In this document: piece by piece, positions 1-12,722 of the stretch
Numbering within the stretch: the first letter of the stretch is position 1
How the letters are laid out: each line of letters begins with the position of its first letter
Assembly: GCA_037954325.1 (NCBI GenBank)
Contig: JBBMNZ010000014.1
Coordinates: 13,056,956-13,120,955 of the forward strand
From: Fistularia commersonii
Lineage: Eukaryota > Chordata > Actinopteri > Syngnathiformes > Fistulariidae
Direction of reading: 5' to 3'
DNA: 64,000 nucleotides
Position numbers and translations under genes: made by a program
The notes under the pieces: generated by a model
Databases searched by the model: none
What the model was told of the DNA's origin: nothing
What the model saw: only the letters and a program-made list of their open reading frames with translations

Positions 1-450
1 GAACACCTCACCAGGGAGGCACCCTAACCAGATGTCCAAGCTATCTTATCTGACTCCTCTCCATGTGGAGGAGCAGTGTCCTGAGCCCCTCCCAGGACCT
101 CCTTCCTCCTTATGGGCTTTTTACCCAATTGAGAACCATGGTCACAGATTTGGAGTTGCTGATCTCATCCCAACTACTTCAAATTCAGCTGCAAACCCCT
201 CCAGCTAGAACAGGTGAAGCAACAGAGCCACATCACCCGCGAAAAGCAGAGACCCAGTCCTGAAATCACCAGACCGGATCCCTCAACTCCTTGGCTGTGC
301 CTAGAATTTCTGGACAAAAAAGTTATGAACAGAATCTGAGACAAAGAACAGCCCTGGCGGAATCCAACCCTCAACAGTAACAAGTCTGACTTACAACCAG
401 CAATGCAGCAGTAACCGGCATCCTGTATAGATCATGCTGTCACTCCTTAC
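1..450 (-). mobile_element. Rex3 (RTE-clade LINE) fragment, internally deleted, reverse strand
   Basis: Read on the minus strand, 383-174 translates to a broken reverse transcriptase piece. It has the RT motif RQGCSLS, then ILFITF and SRNSRHSQGVEG, as in fish Rex3. The segment around 336-356 also resembles the widely used Rex3 PCR primer site (GGTGAYAAAGGGCAGCCCTG). The catalytic FADD is lost: the frame reads FSRV there. Bases 1-100 correspond to a more C-terminal part of the Rex3 protein (region of MPPERLxGEVF and the segment just before it). They are joined near 100-140 directly to the RT palm region, so several hundred bases of the usual element are missing. The element runs off the left edge of the window. 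Similarity fades near 400-450, so the right edge is approximate. Not functional. Confidence 0.85.
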
Positions 451-1794
451 TGTCCAAACGACCATACAAGTCATTGTAGGTTATTACAATGTAGGTTGAA
501 GGTCACATTGTTTTAACCAAAAAAAAATGTGAGTAGCATTTTGAATTTCATATAAATCACTGTTGTAGGACTCATGGTCATTTGGCTTTTCTCCTTCCAG
601 TAAATTTTTTTCAGTGGTGCTATGTGGTCTGATGCAGGGTTTTTTTTACCACAGCCTGGCAGGTGTGTATCAAGAACAAGTGACAAGTAGCTAGATCACA
701 TGTGACAGAGTTTCTATAAAGAGAGCACATGTCAGACAGACAGCTAGTGAGATTATGGAGGGAAATGAATACAATGGAGGGAGGAGAATATTTGAGGATG
801 TTGAGAGAAAAGGACAGTTGTTTCCCAGGGGTTTGAAGTGGAAAAGAGGGAGAGGGTTGAATATTTATGATGGTCACATAAAAATCTCAACAAATACACA
901 TACTGTATCAGTACAGTGTTTTCCTCTGAAAGAAAGCATGAAAAAAATGTTTTTTTTTCTTTTCAAAAACAGGATCAGCTGTGTTACATGATTAAAGAAA
1001 ATGGATTTAGACATAGGTCACAGGGTCTCTACATCCTGGCCACGGTCAGAGGTGTCAAAATGAGATCAAGAGAGATTACAAGAGCAAGGCTGAGTAGAGG
1101 ACAGGGCTCCAAAGGTGCTAATCTGAGGTTGTGTGTGCGTGTGTTACATAAACACTTGCCTTTCTGTCAGGTTTCAGGATCCAGTTGGTTGATGTGAGGT
1201 CACAGTCACAATTGGACCGCTGTGTACAGCCAAGGAAGAATACTAATTCATATGCAGGCTACATTGGGGAGCCTAATACACAAGCTTTTCCTCTAGAGCT
1301 GGAAAATGACTCCAAATCACACTGTGAGTGGACTTTATGGCGTGGGAGCACCAATCACACTTAACTGTACAGTTTTGTACTCTGCTAGATTGGCTGCAAC
1401 AAACTGTTAACGGATTCCTCTGTCTCCAACATAGTACCAAACCAAAGAGAGGATGGGGACAAGGTGAAAGCTGAATCACCTTTAAAATTGTGTCTGCAGT
1501 CCTCATTGCTGATTGTGGAAATGTTTACATGCACAATTATAACACAGTCATTTTTTTGATTTATGGAATTACTACCGGGATTACTCTTAAGTTAGGAAAA
1601 CAGCACCATGTGGTTATTGGTGCCGTAGAGGGGTACAATGGTGAGCACTCTCACCTCAAAGTAACAAACCTCCTCGTCAGATTTCTATGATGAGTTCTTT
1701 ATGGATTCACTTGTTTCTTGTCAGTCCAAAATGGATTAGTTTAACCAAGACTAAATTGAGTTTGGCCTTGAATGAGAGATTGAATGATTCTATT
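451..1794. other. Anonymous AT-rich sequence, no gene seen
   Basis: Short open frames on both strands without recognisable domains or paired splice sites. No repeat family recognised. Confidence 0.5.
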
Positions 1795-1915
1795 GCTCAA
1801 CTTGTGACCCCACCTTAAGTACCATCTCCACCCCATCTGGGATTTGTTCCAGCCTCCCTTCCGCTACCTTATTTGTAGATAAAGCAGTCAAGATAATGAA
1901 TAAATAAATCAGGTT
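1795..1915 (+). repeat. Degenerate copy of an abundant fish interspersed-repeat 3' tail
   Basis: The stretch from CATCTGGGATTTGTTCCAGC through GATAAAGCAGTCAAGATAAT to AATAAATAAATC is a diverged version of the common fish repeat end. That end runs: tgacagctgggataggctccagc, then cgaccctg, then ggataagcggt, then (ATGG)n. Better copies lie at 23,075-23,197 and 31,750-32,095. It looks old because the ATGG tail has decayed to AATA repeats. Confidence 0.55.
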
Positions 1916-4900
1916 TTGGGCCCAACAGTGCTAATTTACACCATGAAAGCAAAATTTGGCAGAACATAACAACCTCTGGCCACAAAGAGGGGTAGAATTT
2001 GCAAAAAAGAAACTGGTTCATGGCTATGCAGCCCTAAGACTGAGGTTCTTAAACTGCTACTGCCTACTCTGCAGCCCCTCATATTCATCTAGCCAGCATT
2101 GTATCCTTGGTTTCCTATGACTAATTCAAAGGTCCAAATCATCCAAAAATTGTTCTCATCTCAAGAATAAATCAAATCCAAAACCTTGTATATTCAGTTT
2201 ACACAAAGATTTATGTGTGACGTCTTGACACATATTTGGCTCCTAACATTTTTGCATTTTATTTTAATCAGCTGTAATTTTTTAATTTAAAGGAACCTTT
2301 CCCTTTCCAGTGGTCAGCCTTGCCCCCCTGTGTACTGCAGTATGTTCTTTCCCTTAAATAAATCTCATAACTGTCAAACACACAAAAACACATTCCCACT
2401 CACACACACATACAAGCATATGCTCTAGAAATTAACATTTTTACATTTTTACACACTTTGCAGTGGACATTATAGATATAAGTAGCCACATGTTGTTATT
2501 GAGGTTATTTTCCTGTGCTTACTCATACAGATTGGTTGTCAGTTGTACAGTGTTCTGGTTGGGACGGGGGTTCATTAGGGACGGGGACATTCTGCACAAG
2601 CCCGTTTGATGTGGCAGTGGAAGGTTATGATGACATGATCCCAAGAAGCACGCAGGTGAAATGATGGGTTATTTCAGTTATTTCTTGAAAAAATGAATAA
2701 AAGACATTCGACAGTGTTGTCAACGTGAGAAAGTGAAATAAGTGTACATACAATGAAGACTAATAACAAATCAGATGTTTCTATTTTTTAATCTAAGCTG
2801 GTTATACTGTTATGAATTTGTACATAAATCTAAAGCCAACTTTCATCAGCTCATGTTGCATAATCATTTATCATTTATTGATTAATGCTTGATTATTTAG
2901 AGATTCCTGAATAAGATTTTTCACCCATAATATCAATAAAACATATAATACTAATGTATAATATTAATATATCGATATTGATAAAAGTCTAATCAATGGT
3001 GATAACTCTTTCTACCATCATAACTTCATCACCATTTTTTCATTTCCTTTCTTACTTGTGGCCAACATTAATCACCCATATAATTAGGAAAGACTTGCAT
3101 TCAACTGTTCATAAAACAGCTGTGTGTGTGTGCGTGTGTGTGTGTGCGCGCGCACATTCATATGTGAAACTCATTTGTTGGCTTGACATTTATCTCTTCT
3201 TATTAGGAACAACCTGTATACACTGTTGATTGATGGTGAAAGTAGCATTCACCGCTACATAAACTCACATGTCCTCACGTGATTGCACGCATGTCACAAT
3301 TGCACACCTTTTTCAAGGAACCTCCACATACTAAAAATATGAATACGCACATATGCAAACTAAAAATGAAGTGTTATGATAGGACTTGACAGTGCATGAA
3401 GAACATCTGGTCTGTTTTGAGATTTTTTTTACTGGAAAATTGAAAATTCGGGCAAGCTCCAGGAAAAGGTTTGCACCACCTGTTATTGTGGGCGTATCAT
3501 CTTGGGATCATGAATTGTGCAATGTCTCATGGCAGAAGTTGTTGATATGTTTTTTTTATTTCTTTTATTGTAGTCGTCTCTGTTTGCACAAAGACAGCAG
3601 TTGATAAGTGCTCACAATAACACAAACACACTTATGCAAACACAAACACTGTTGCTCGAAACTGCCTGCATCTTCCTTGACAGTCCAGGAACGCCACACA
3701 TATGATGATGGCTAATATTTTCATACGCTTCACTTACAATGCCATAAAAGATGTTAATCTGTTATTGCACTGAAAAAGAATCCTGATAGTCTTCAAGTAG
3801 ATGAATTAACACTTCAAAGTACACCTTGATGCAGATATGAGGGCTGTTATTTTTTTTTGCATCCTATTCTATTATGTTTTTCCCCACAGATGTTTGGTGT
3901 AGTTTCCCAACAGTGGCATAGCTTTTGTCATCCACAGTATAGCCCCTACAGCACTGTAGTCTGATGAGATTCTTTTTGTCATGCTGCTTCACATTTGTGT
4001 TGATTTGATGTGTAAGTGTTCCTTACCTCTCAGTTGTTGCATAAGAACAACCCTATGTGTAGCAGATGTGTCTGGTTGCATAAACTGCCATAATTATCAA
4101 ATTTAAGTTTGTCCCTGAGGCATAATATTTTCATCAGCAAAGGGGTTCATTAGGGTTGCATAAAGTCTTAAAATATGTTTCCATTTCCCATGTATCTACT
4201 CTTTTCCATCATGATAGAGCTCATTTGTACATCTGCGACCATGGTTTGTCTTCATTCAAATAGGATTGAAGATAGAAGGTCAAATCTTTATTCTCTACAC
4301 AGTTTTACATCACTCTTGTGTCTTGTTGGGTATGTTGAATAGATATCCTCCTCTTTTGTCCACATGAATGCATACTTTGACCTCTTTTCCACAAATTGTT
4401 ATTCCCATAAAGTCTGGGACTCAGAAGTTGTTTAGATGAAAATTGTCAATGAAGCCCTTATGTATTTCCAATTAAAATACATAGTTTTCAAGCTACTGGT
4501 TTTCAAAGATAAAGCGTTATGGGCAACTTTAGAGAAAGTGGTTTATGCAAACAGGCACTGACCCCTCAATAGCCTACTGACATCTAATCACCTCTAAGCA
4601 TGCATTCTCCAAAGAGCTCCTTTCACTGGTTCATAACACTTTTAAGTAGTGTAAGCTGAGAAAATAATGGAGGGGTAAATTAAACAAGCTTGAGTTACTG
4701 AGTCACTGTCTGTCCATTTTCATCTCCAAAATAAATGTTTCAACCAATGACAAACATTCTTAGCGGTTTACTCAGTACTACCTCCTGCCGCTCTCATCTT
4801 ATTGACGTTGAACCAGGCAAATCCCAGCAGCACATCTCTGCCTGTTCCAGCCTGTTACGTTTAATGTAAGGTAAAGCTACTGAAAATTGTACTTTAAGAA

Positions 4901-6834
4901 CATCGCTGTGGAACTGAGATAAATTTGTATTAATTGCTATATTAACATGTAGACTTCAAACATTTTATCTAACAACTATTACCTTTGGTAACATCTGATA
5001 TCACATGGTTGCTTATGTAAAAGAATATATTGGGGGAGTCATATGGAAATAATCAAGTGATTCACCAAATCAAAATGTAGACTTCTCTGTACTTTTTTGT
5101 AACGACTTGTTTGATTTTATTTTTGCTATTTCATTTTGAAGATTAAAAACATCTGTCTTTGTTTAGTGTGATCAATTTGTGAGTAAAGTCCGCTCTCCTC
5201 CCAGGTGATGTGACATTTTTTAACTCCTGTTCAAGAGCTTTTGATCAGCCCAGTTAGAATTTGAATGATTGAAAACACTTTCCTTATCATTTAAAAATTG
5301 ATTGGTTTAATCATTTTCATACTGTACTATATTTCTCAACATTTCTTGATCATTTTCTGATATTTTTTACAGGATATTTTTGGTGATTTGCTTTCCTTGT
5401 AGTGGGAGATTAATGAGGTTTTGTTCTTGCATGTCATCTTCTTGATTAGATATTTTTCTAAATGTTTATTTAAAAATTGATAGAACTGAAGGTGCAAATA
5501 CTAATCAGACCAAAGTGATGGCTTCAGTGGAACTAATTACAAAATTGTTAAATGAATTGGAAAGCTGGATAGATTTCTTGTTTTTTTTTTTTTTTCTTTT
5601 TTTTTTTAAAGAGAGATTGAGATTGCATAATTTATTATAATGCACAAGCAAATCAATTCCATGATTAGTTTTACTGATTTATCTGTTCCCCTGAGTCGCA
5701 TGGTCAATCTCCTGAGCTTCTCATCCTCTGTTGTGTCATCAGTAATGTCATCAATATAAGGAAAATATAAGGATCAATTACTCACCCGCCCACACACATA
5801 CACCCACAATTCACAACAGCACAGACAATACAGAACATGCATTTTACAGCCACTCATACAACCATTATCATTATTATATAATTCACTCTTTCTGTGTTGT
5901 GCAGATAACATCAGAGCTGTATTTCAATGAATTAACATGTTATTATTACATGTTATATTATCACAACAGATTCAGACAAAATATGCACGATTATCAAAAT
6001 CTGTTTATTCATTGGGAAATAAAACTCAAAATAAAGACAGCAAAAAATAAATAAACTAGGTTACACAGAGGACATGTAATTGTGCAAATTTTTCAGCTGA
6101 CGGAAGAACTATTGGCCTTTTTTAATTCAGATTCCTTTTTTAAACTTTAAAGTTAATCACATCAATCATATATTACATATGTATAATACATAGATGTGAT
6201 ATATGTTTAAACATTATAATATATAAAAATAACATATGCATCAGGACTCAACTTGTAACAATATTAAAATTTAAAATAATAGTGACAATTTTAGATAACT
6301 TTGTGTTGTAGAAAGGCGCTGTGGTCAGTACAACAAATAAATCATCATAATCTTAATGTTTTATGAAAACAACATTTTGTAAATCTTTTGTTTGTCAACA
6401 TTGTTTGGACAACAATAAATCTGTGTCTGTGTAGATCCAGTAATGCATCTTTCTGTTCATACTTTGAGTTACAAACAATCAGTTTATTAGATTTATTAGA
6501 TCAGATTAATGGAATTTGTTAATTAATTGAAGATTTTGTTAAAAACAGACAGCACATTGTCAATTAAACAAATAAGCAAATATAAATTTAACAACCTTGT
6601 TACACTACATTGGGTGTTTCAAGATTTGAGGGTACATTGGGGGATGTTAAAGGTAAATAAAAACACAGAAGTGAACAGCAGTAGAGGGAAAATCTACATG
6701 CAGTATGTACGACTGGGGATAGAATAATCTTGTAGGCCCTGTTGAAAGGTTCAGTTTAGGTTACTTCTCTGCGTGCTTACTTCATTTCTTGTTTTGCCCC
6801 CCTCCCTGCCCCCCACCATCAACACCACCACCAC

Positions 6835-6840
<6 letters not shown>
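1916..6840. other. AT-rich non-coding stretch, no gene seen
   Basis: No convincing coding region. It holds a short (TG)n run at 3,121-3,153, a T-rich stretch at 5,580-5,608 and very AT-rich sequence at 6,130-6,300. Open frames here lack codon structure or family similarity. Confidence 0.5.

Positions 6841-6910
<70 letters not shown>
6841..6910. repeat. (CA)n microsatellite
   Basis: About 32 uninterrupted CA units up to 6,905, then a CGCA interruption. Preceded by a C-rich stretch and CCACCACCAC. Open frames on both strands here (poly Thr-His, Val-Cys) are translations of the repeat. Confidence 0.98.
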
Positions 6911-7221
6911 TACATGCCTCTCCCTCTTCTTAGGCCTCCTCTGCACCCTGATGTGCATCAGATACAGCAAGCAGGGAAACAGTTAGTCAAACATTTACCC
7001 AAAGCAGGTCAGGAAGCTCACAGGGCGTCCGAAGGCGACTCCGGCCCCTTATCATACTCAGTATCGGACATGTGAGATAAATTAGTTGTTATCAAAGATT
7101 CACACTAGGCCACCCAGTTCCATACAGATCCTAATTCCTTACAACCAAACCTGGTTTTAAAAATGCCCTTTAACATTTATTCAAAGATTTATCCAAGATT
7201 TTTCCCTCTTTGTTACGCACA

Positions 7222-7274
7222 AACACACACACACACACACACGCTCATGCATACATGCACGCACGCACACACAC
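7222..7274. repeat. Interrupted (AC)n microsatellite
   Basis: About ten AC units at 7,222-7,242, then CGCTCATGCATACATG, then a short second AC block at 7,259-7,274. A smaller (AC)n block lies at 7,772-7,790. Confidence 0.9.
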
Positions 7275-10200
7275 AGACAACTCCCTTCTCCCCTCTGCCA
7301 TGAAAGATTCAAGCAGGGCATGTCAAGGAGCTTATTGCTTTACCCGAAGTGCTCCAACAATACTGCTTCTCCTTCTTTTTTCTCACAGCTTTTTTAAAAC
7401 TCAGAGCTTAAAAAATTAAAATTGAGTCGGTTTGCATTACATAACAGTTGGGTGGTTTATGTGGCGGCAGAGGCTCATCAGTTAGCTGAGGGATGCTTGA
7501 GAGAGAGCTCTGACTCAATTTGCCCTGTGTTTTGTGTGCATAAAACATATGTATATCACATCAATCTGCAGGGAATTTACATGTGTGTTTCTGTCTTTGT
7601 ATCCTGTTGTGGCAGGCGTGAGTCAAGAGGGGTTGGCACACCAGTGTGTAATTTTCTATGTTTAACTCTGGCTCTGAGGCAGTATGGTCAGGGTTGCCAG
7701 TTTGTGTTTTTCCCTTTTTTTTAGAAAACAAGATCTAGTCAGAAAAACACAAATGCAAAGTCTAAACAAACAGACACACACACACACACAGACTCATAGT
7801 GCTGTTTGTGAGCTGGAGTTCTATCCCATTTTTCATTTTTTTCCAAGTTTTCCCTTAGCCCTTCCTGGGAAATTATGCATGACAATGTAGAAAGCATTTG
7901 ACATTGTACAGATCTGCACCTGTTGTCTTGGAATGAGAACAAAACATTTCCCCTGCTTGCATTTTGCTGGGGTTTTAACCCAAAGGGGTGTGCAGGAAGA
8001 ACGTCAGTACCCAAGCAGTGACCTATAGGGAATAAGCCGTATAGACACACATGGACATTCTGATGTGCATGACCAAACACATGAAAAAATGCATCATCCA
8101 TCCATCTACGCTGTGTGCTTATGGCAGATAGTCTCCATGTGCTCGCAGGCTGAAGAAATATTCTTCATGCAGGTTAGAACTTGCAGAGTAAGAATGATGG
8201 GCTGCAACTTGAAACTTTTTGAGCATTTTTTTGGTGGGTTTGATAAACATGCAAGTTCAAGGGATAGACACAATGTTTGCATTTCCAGAATTAAACCATG
8301 ATGACCAATAAAAAGCATGTCAAAGGACCAGTCATGGAAGGTCGCAAGACCTTGAAATATGATTGATTTCTTTTTCATTTGTTATTTGTTCTCCTTTGTT
8401 CTGTAGCCATTTTATTTTCATTTCAATTTATCAGAATCTTATCATAATATTTTCAGTGGAATGTCTGATTTTAATTGCTTTTGATTTTATTTTTATTTGC
8501 TGTCTGATTTTTAGTTTCATTCATATCAGAGACACAAAAGCAAGAAAGTATAATTTAACAAAGATGGAAAACATCCCATGTTTATGCTTGATAAATGGTA
8601 ATATTAAAAATTCTTGATTACTTTGAGTCAAGGTTACATGAAAATATTTTTAGTTCTGAGAGGCATAACTGATATTTTGTGGTAAGGCTGAATTTTGAAA
8701 AAAATGGGTCTACTTGATTTGTACTCCTTTTGGTGCAACTCAGTTCAATATAGGATAATAAAGAGTGAAAAGCTGCTTCGATTCTGTCAGTGGAAAGTGG
8801 GGCTTCCCTCCACTTCATCTTAATGAGGCAAACAAATGATTTTTTATTTGTGGACAGCTTTTTCATTAAATCTCACAATTTCCCAATTCCTGTGAATTAT
8901 CTTTTTCAAGAAAACAACAATGTTATCGCTTTTGAAATAGAACATTTGGGTTTGCGGTATGGTACAGAGAAGGAATAGCCATCCAAGGAAATACTGTATA
9001 AGTGTTAAATTAATCATTTTTGAAAATGTTCTTTCGGTGGTGATCATGTTTCTTTGATACTGAAAGCCTAAACACTTCAGGCAAAGGAGCCTGAAATCAG
9101 AATTTGATAGAACTGCCGACATTCCAAAATACATTAAAACGGTCTGTCTTGAGCTCTTATTCTATTCAGACTCTGCCAATGTTACACATTTTAAGCTGCA
9201 TAAGAGTTAGTATCAACAGATGTTAATAGGGCAAAAAAAATACAGTGAAAAACAGTCTATACCAGCCTCTCTCTGATGTAGGATCCTGCAGTCACATGCT
9301 CCCTGCTCCTTTTAACCCCTACAGCTTAACAGGATGTTGTGATCTGTGTCACATGTGTCTGCTCATGAACGCACACATGCTCATGACGCAAAAGTGAGCT
9401 ATGTGTGACGACCAAAGCTAATTGTGCACTTGGACATCTATATTAGCACTATTAATACCGTATCATATCAAAAGAGACCCAAAGGATGTCTATGTGGTAA
9501 AACTGGAAGCAGTTTAATTGCACAGTTATGAAAACATCTACTCCAAACATGTGCTTATGGTTTACTTTTCCTTGCAAAAAGTGTGGATTGTTCCATGCCA
9601 AAAGACATGGAACAGGAACAGGGGAGAGTCATTTCAGTGGGTGAGTGCCAGGAGCTGTACCTCTGCTTGTCATATTGAGCTCTATTTCTATAAAAATGTA
9701 GTAAATTAATGCTAAAATAGATTGCTAAATATTGTTTTGTCGCAAAACACATTCAATTCATGAATTTACTTCTTATCTATGTGGCCGCGTTTCCGATTGT
9801 TTATTCCACTGATACTGATATCCATTGAGGAATGGACACGGGAAACAACTAACGAATATACAATAGATCCGTCATTTGGTTTTGTCTATTTGTCCATTAC
9901 AAGTATAAAGAATAAGAACAATGACAATGAATCAAATTGGCAGACGGTGCTTTTCAGTTAAAGAAAATTAAAAACAAAACAGAGCAAAGATGAAGAAGAT
10001 GTCCAGCCAGCAGTGGAAGGATATGCCCACCAACATAAACCACTATGTCAACAACACATAAAATAGCCAAAATTGTGGGGAATTAAACCCTCCACAATGG
10101 GTGGCTGAGGATGGTTAAAAGGAGGACGGCATCATTCTCTCCTTTGAGACCTGCTCCCAGTTTCCAGCTGTGGTGAACAAGTGTGGGATGTGTGGTATTT

Positions 10201-11200
10201 CACGTAAAAACAGAAATCTCAGCGGTAGGAAATTGACTGGGTGCAGTGAGAGTGTATAATTTCATAGTTCACTGAAATTGAGTCAAAAAGGGACAAAAAT
10301 TCCATGACAGATCGAAAATAGGGGGCACTCACAGATGCACAAAAACCAGTCCTCCCCTGCCAGGTGGTTCTGCTCACTCCGAGCTTTAAAAAGGCAATCC
10401 TCATCTTTTATACATGCAGTTTGTATTATAGCAGCAGTTGTCAGGCTTGTTTTGGCTGCAGATTGTCCCTGAACCCAGGATTTAACGCTGGCACTCCCGT
10501 CACGTGAGAATCCATTTTGGGTTTGTCAGAGACATGAGCAGTGCGACGTTACACTGCCGTTTAAAAGATGGAATTAAATCGGAGGAGAGAACTGTGCTAT
10601 AGTTGTAAACAAGGACGAAGGAATCACTTGTAATCTCAGCTGTGTTTGTAGATGTCCAAGCGATCTGCCTTTTGTTGCCTCATCTCCAAACACGCTTGGA
10701 TTTATTTAAATTCCGTGTTTTTCTTTTTAGATTTTCGCTTTTGCCTCTTGCAATGAGTCCCACTCGGTCAGAGGTCAAGGGACAAATGGGTGCTGCGAAA
10801 CTTCCCAGTTTGATAAAAATACTGCACAAAGCAAAATATGCCTCTAAAAGGATGAACTTCAAGCAGTTAAAAACAATTTGAATGTTGATGACATGACTCA
10901 TCACCATTTTGTCCTCATCACTCCCTGCTCGTCTCTGGTTTTCAGTGCAGGCTGTTGCGCTTGTTGCCATGCGGACTGAGTGGAATGAGACAGAGAGGAA
11001 GCTCACAGGCCAGTGAGAGACAAAGCAGGAGCAGAAGACAAAAGGAGAGGGGGTTCGTCTGACATTGATCATAGTTGTTGAATGATGACGCAGCAGTCTA
11101 TTGTCTCAACTGATCTTCCTCAATTTTCTCTCTCAAGCCGTCCATCCACCTTCATGGACACTTACCCTCTTCTGCCTGCTTTCCAAACAGTTTTCGGCTT
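7275..11200. other. Anonymous sequence, no gene seen
   Basis: No exon or repeat family recognised. The only motif of note is TCACGTGA, a palindromic E-box at 10,500-10,507. A site of that size is expected by chance at this scale. Confidence 0.45.
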
Positions 11201-11202
11201 TC

Positions 11203-11223
11203 TTTTTTTGGGGGGGGGGGGGG
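11203..11223. repeat. T7 followed by G14 homopolymer run
   Basis: Seven T directly followed by fourteen G. Run length in such tracts is often uncertain in assemblies. Confidence 0.9.
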
Positions 11224-11807
11224 TTTGGCAGAAAATTTAATGTAAACTTTATATTACTCTATGCAAGGTGTGTCATAGCCAATATCTGAGCCTGATACTT
11301 AGAATTCCAGAGATTTAATAAATCAGCAGCACTTGTTACCCCACTGAAATTGACACACATGCTTCAAATTAGAAAAAAAACAAGATTAAATTACAATAAA
11401 GAATTTGCTCAATCAAAACAAAATACTTCTTATCTACTTTTCATTATAAAAAAATTCCTTGAAAATGAAAATTCCAGCTGAAGACTAATTTCACAGAGGA
11501 GGCCGGTAACAAACAGCACAAGCACAGAGGCAAATACAAACACATACAAACACACACATATGTACAGTAAATACTGGCACAACTCTACAACAAATGATTG
11601 ATTTTCAATTGATGAATTAATAATATCACCCGAGAAGAGAAAGATGCACACTATAATGAAAGCACTGGCTATTGAAACATAACTGATATCCAAATATGAC
11701 AGGCTGAAAAATAATACATATAATTATGGTGCAAAGTATGCTGTGCAAACCTAAAGGAATTTGATGGATCAAATAAAAAAACTTAAGAAAATGAAAGCAA
11801 ATGAGAA

Positions 11808-11808
<1 letters not shown>

Positions 11809-11842
<34 letters not shown>

Positions 11843-12020
11843 TGTGTGTGGGTGTGTGTGTGTGGGTGGGTGTGTGGGTGTGTGTGTGTGTGTGTGTGGG
11901 TGTGTGTGTGTGTGTGTGTGTGGGTGTGTGTGTGTGTGTGGGTGTTTGTGCGCGGCCGTGCGTGTACGTGTATCTGGTGTGTTTTGTGTGTGTGTGTGTG
12001 TGTGCGTGTGTGTGTGTGCA
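11809..12020. repeat. Long compound (GT)n / GGGTGTGTG minisatellite-like array
   Basis: About 210 bases of GT repeat, regularly interrupted by GGG at 11,838, 11,850, 11,864, 11,868 and 11,876 and further on. It ends in a variant part (GCGCGGCCGTGCGTG) and a last pure GT block. All six frames read through it, giving false proteins rich in Val-Cys or His-Thr. Confidence 0.97.
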
Positions 12021-12639
12021 ATAGGCTGAATAACTCTTAACTTGTCTGAAAAGGCAACTGTTGAAAAAAGATACTGCTGATGTCTGTGAAGCCAACCCAC
12101 ACATAGGCACACTCAAAATATAAATAAATATATAATACACATTTAACAAAACTTGTGTTTTCAATGTGCTGCATGTTAAGATGTGTAATATGAAAAATTT
12201 AGTTAACAGTACCGTGGGATAATAACAGAGTTATTACATTCTAATATTTCAACTTATGACAGCCTCTGAGCATGTGTCTTAATACTTATCTTCTTAAACC
12301 GTACTCTAGACATCCAGGTATAGTCATATAATAACACTTATATATGTTTATATTAAATGTGTGTCGCTGTATATATAGATGCTGACTGTGTTTGATTATT
12401 GACTACATGTGCAATCAATTGAATATAAATCAAATGTGATTTATCATTGAGGAGCCAGAGTTAAACGCATGCAGTGAAATACTAATACTATTGCATTGTA
12501 TTATACAAATGATATGCAACTGTATCAGTTTCTTCTTTAATGCATCCTATGCAGGACCCTTCACAGAATTTTATGACAAATTTAAAAGAAAATAAAACAG
12601 GCACAATTCATGCCACAGCATTGATATACATTATACTGT
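12021..12639. other. AT-rich non-coding stretch
   Basis: No gene or repeat recognised. Confidence 0.45.
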
Positions 12640-12722
12640 GTTTGCCCCACAACCCTAAGCACAAGATAAGCAGTATAGATCATGAATTAATGAATTACTT
12701 AATAAATCGATGAACGAAGTAT
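12640..12722 (+). repeat. Second degenerate copy of the fish repeat 3' tail
   Basis: CCCCACAACCCTAAGCACAA, then GATAAGCAGTATAGATCATG, then AATTAATGAATTAC match the end of the same interspersed repeat as at 1,795 and 23,075 (cccgcgaccctgag, ggataagcggtatagataatgg, atgg repeats), with the tail decayed. Weaker than the other copies. Confidence 0.45.

Noticed and set aside
6773..7075. 100-codon frame over the CA array
   Set aside because: Most residues come from the CA repeat (Thr-His). No domain or splice context.
8088..8140. CATCCATCCATCTACGCTGT resembling a reversed ATGG-tailed repeat end
   Set aside because: Only about 25 bases match and no repeat body follows.
10500..10507. TCACGTGA palindromic E-box (CLEAR/USF-like)
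   Set aside because: An 8-base site is expected about once per window by chance, and no promoter features surround it.
11626..12164. Overlapping frames of 73-131 codons on both strands
   Set aside because: Produced by the GT array. Poly Val-Cys and His-Thr are repeat translations.
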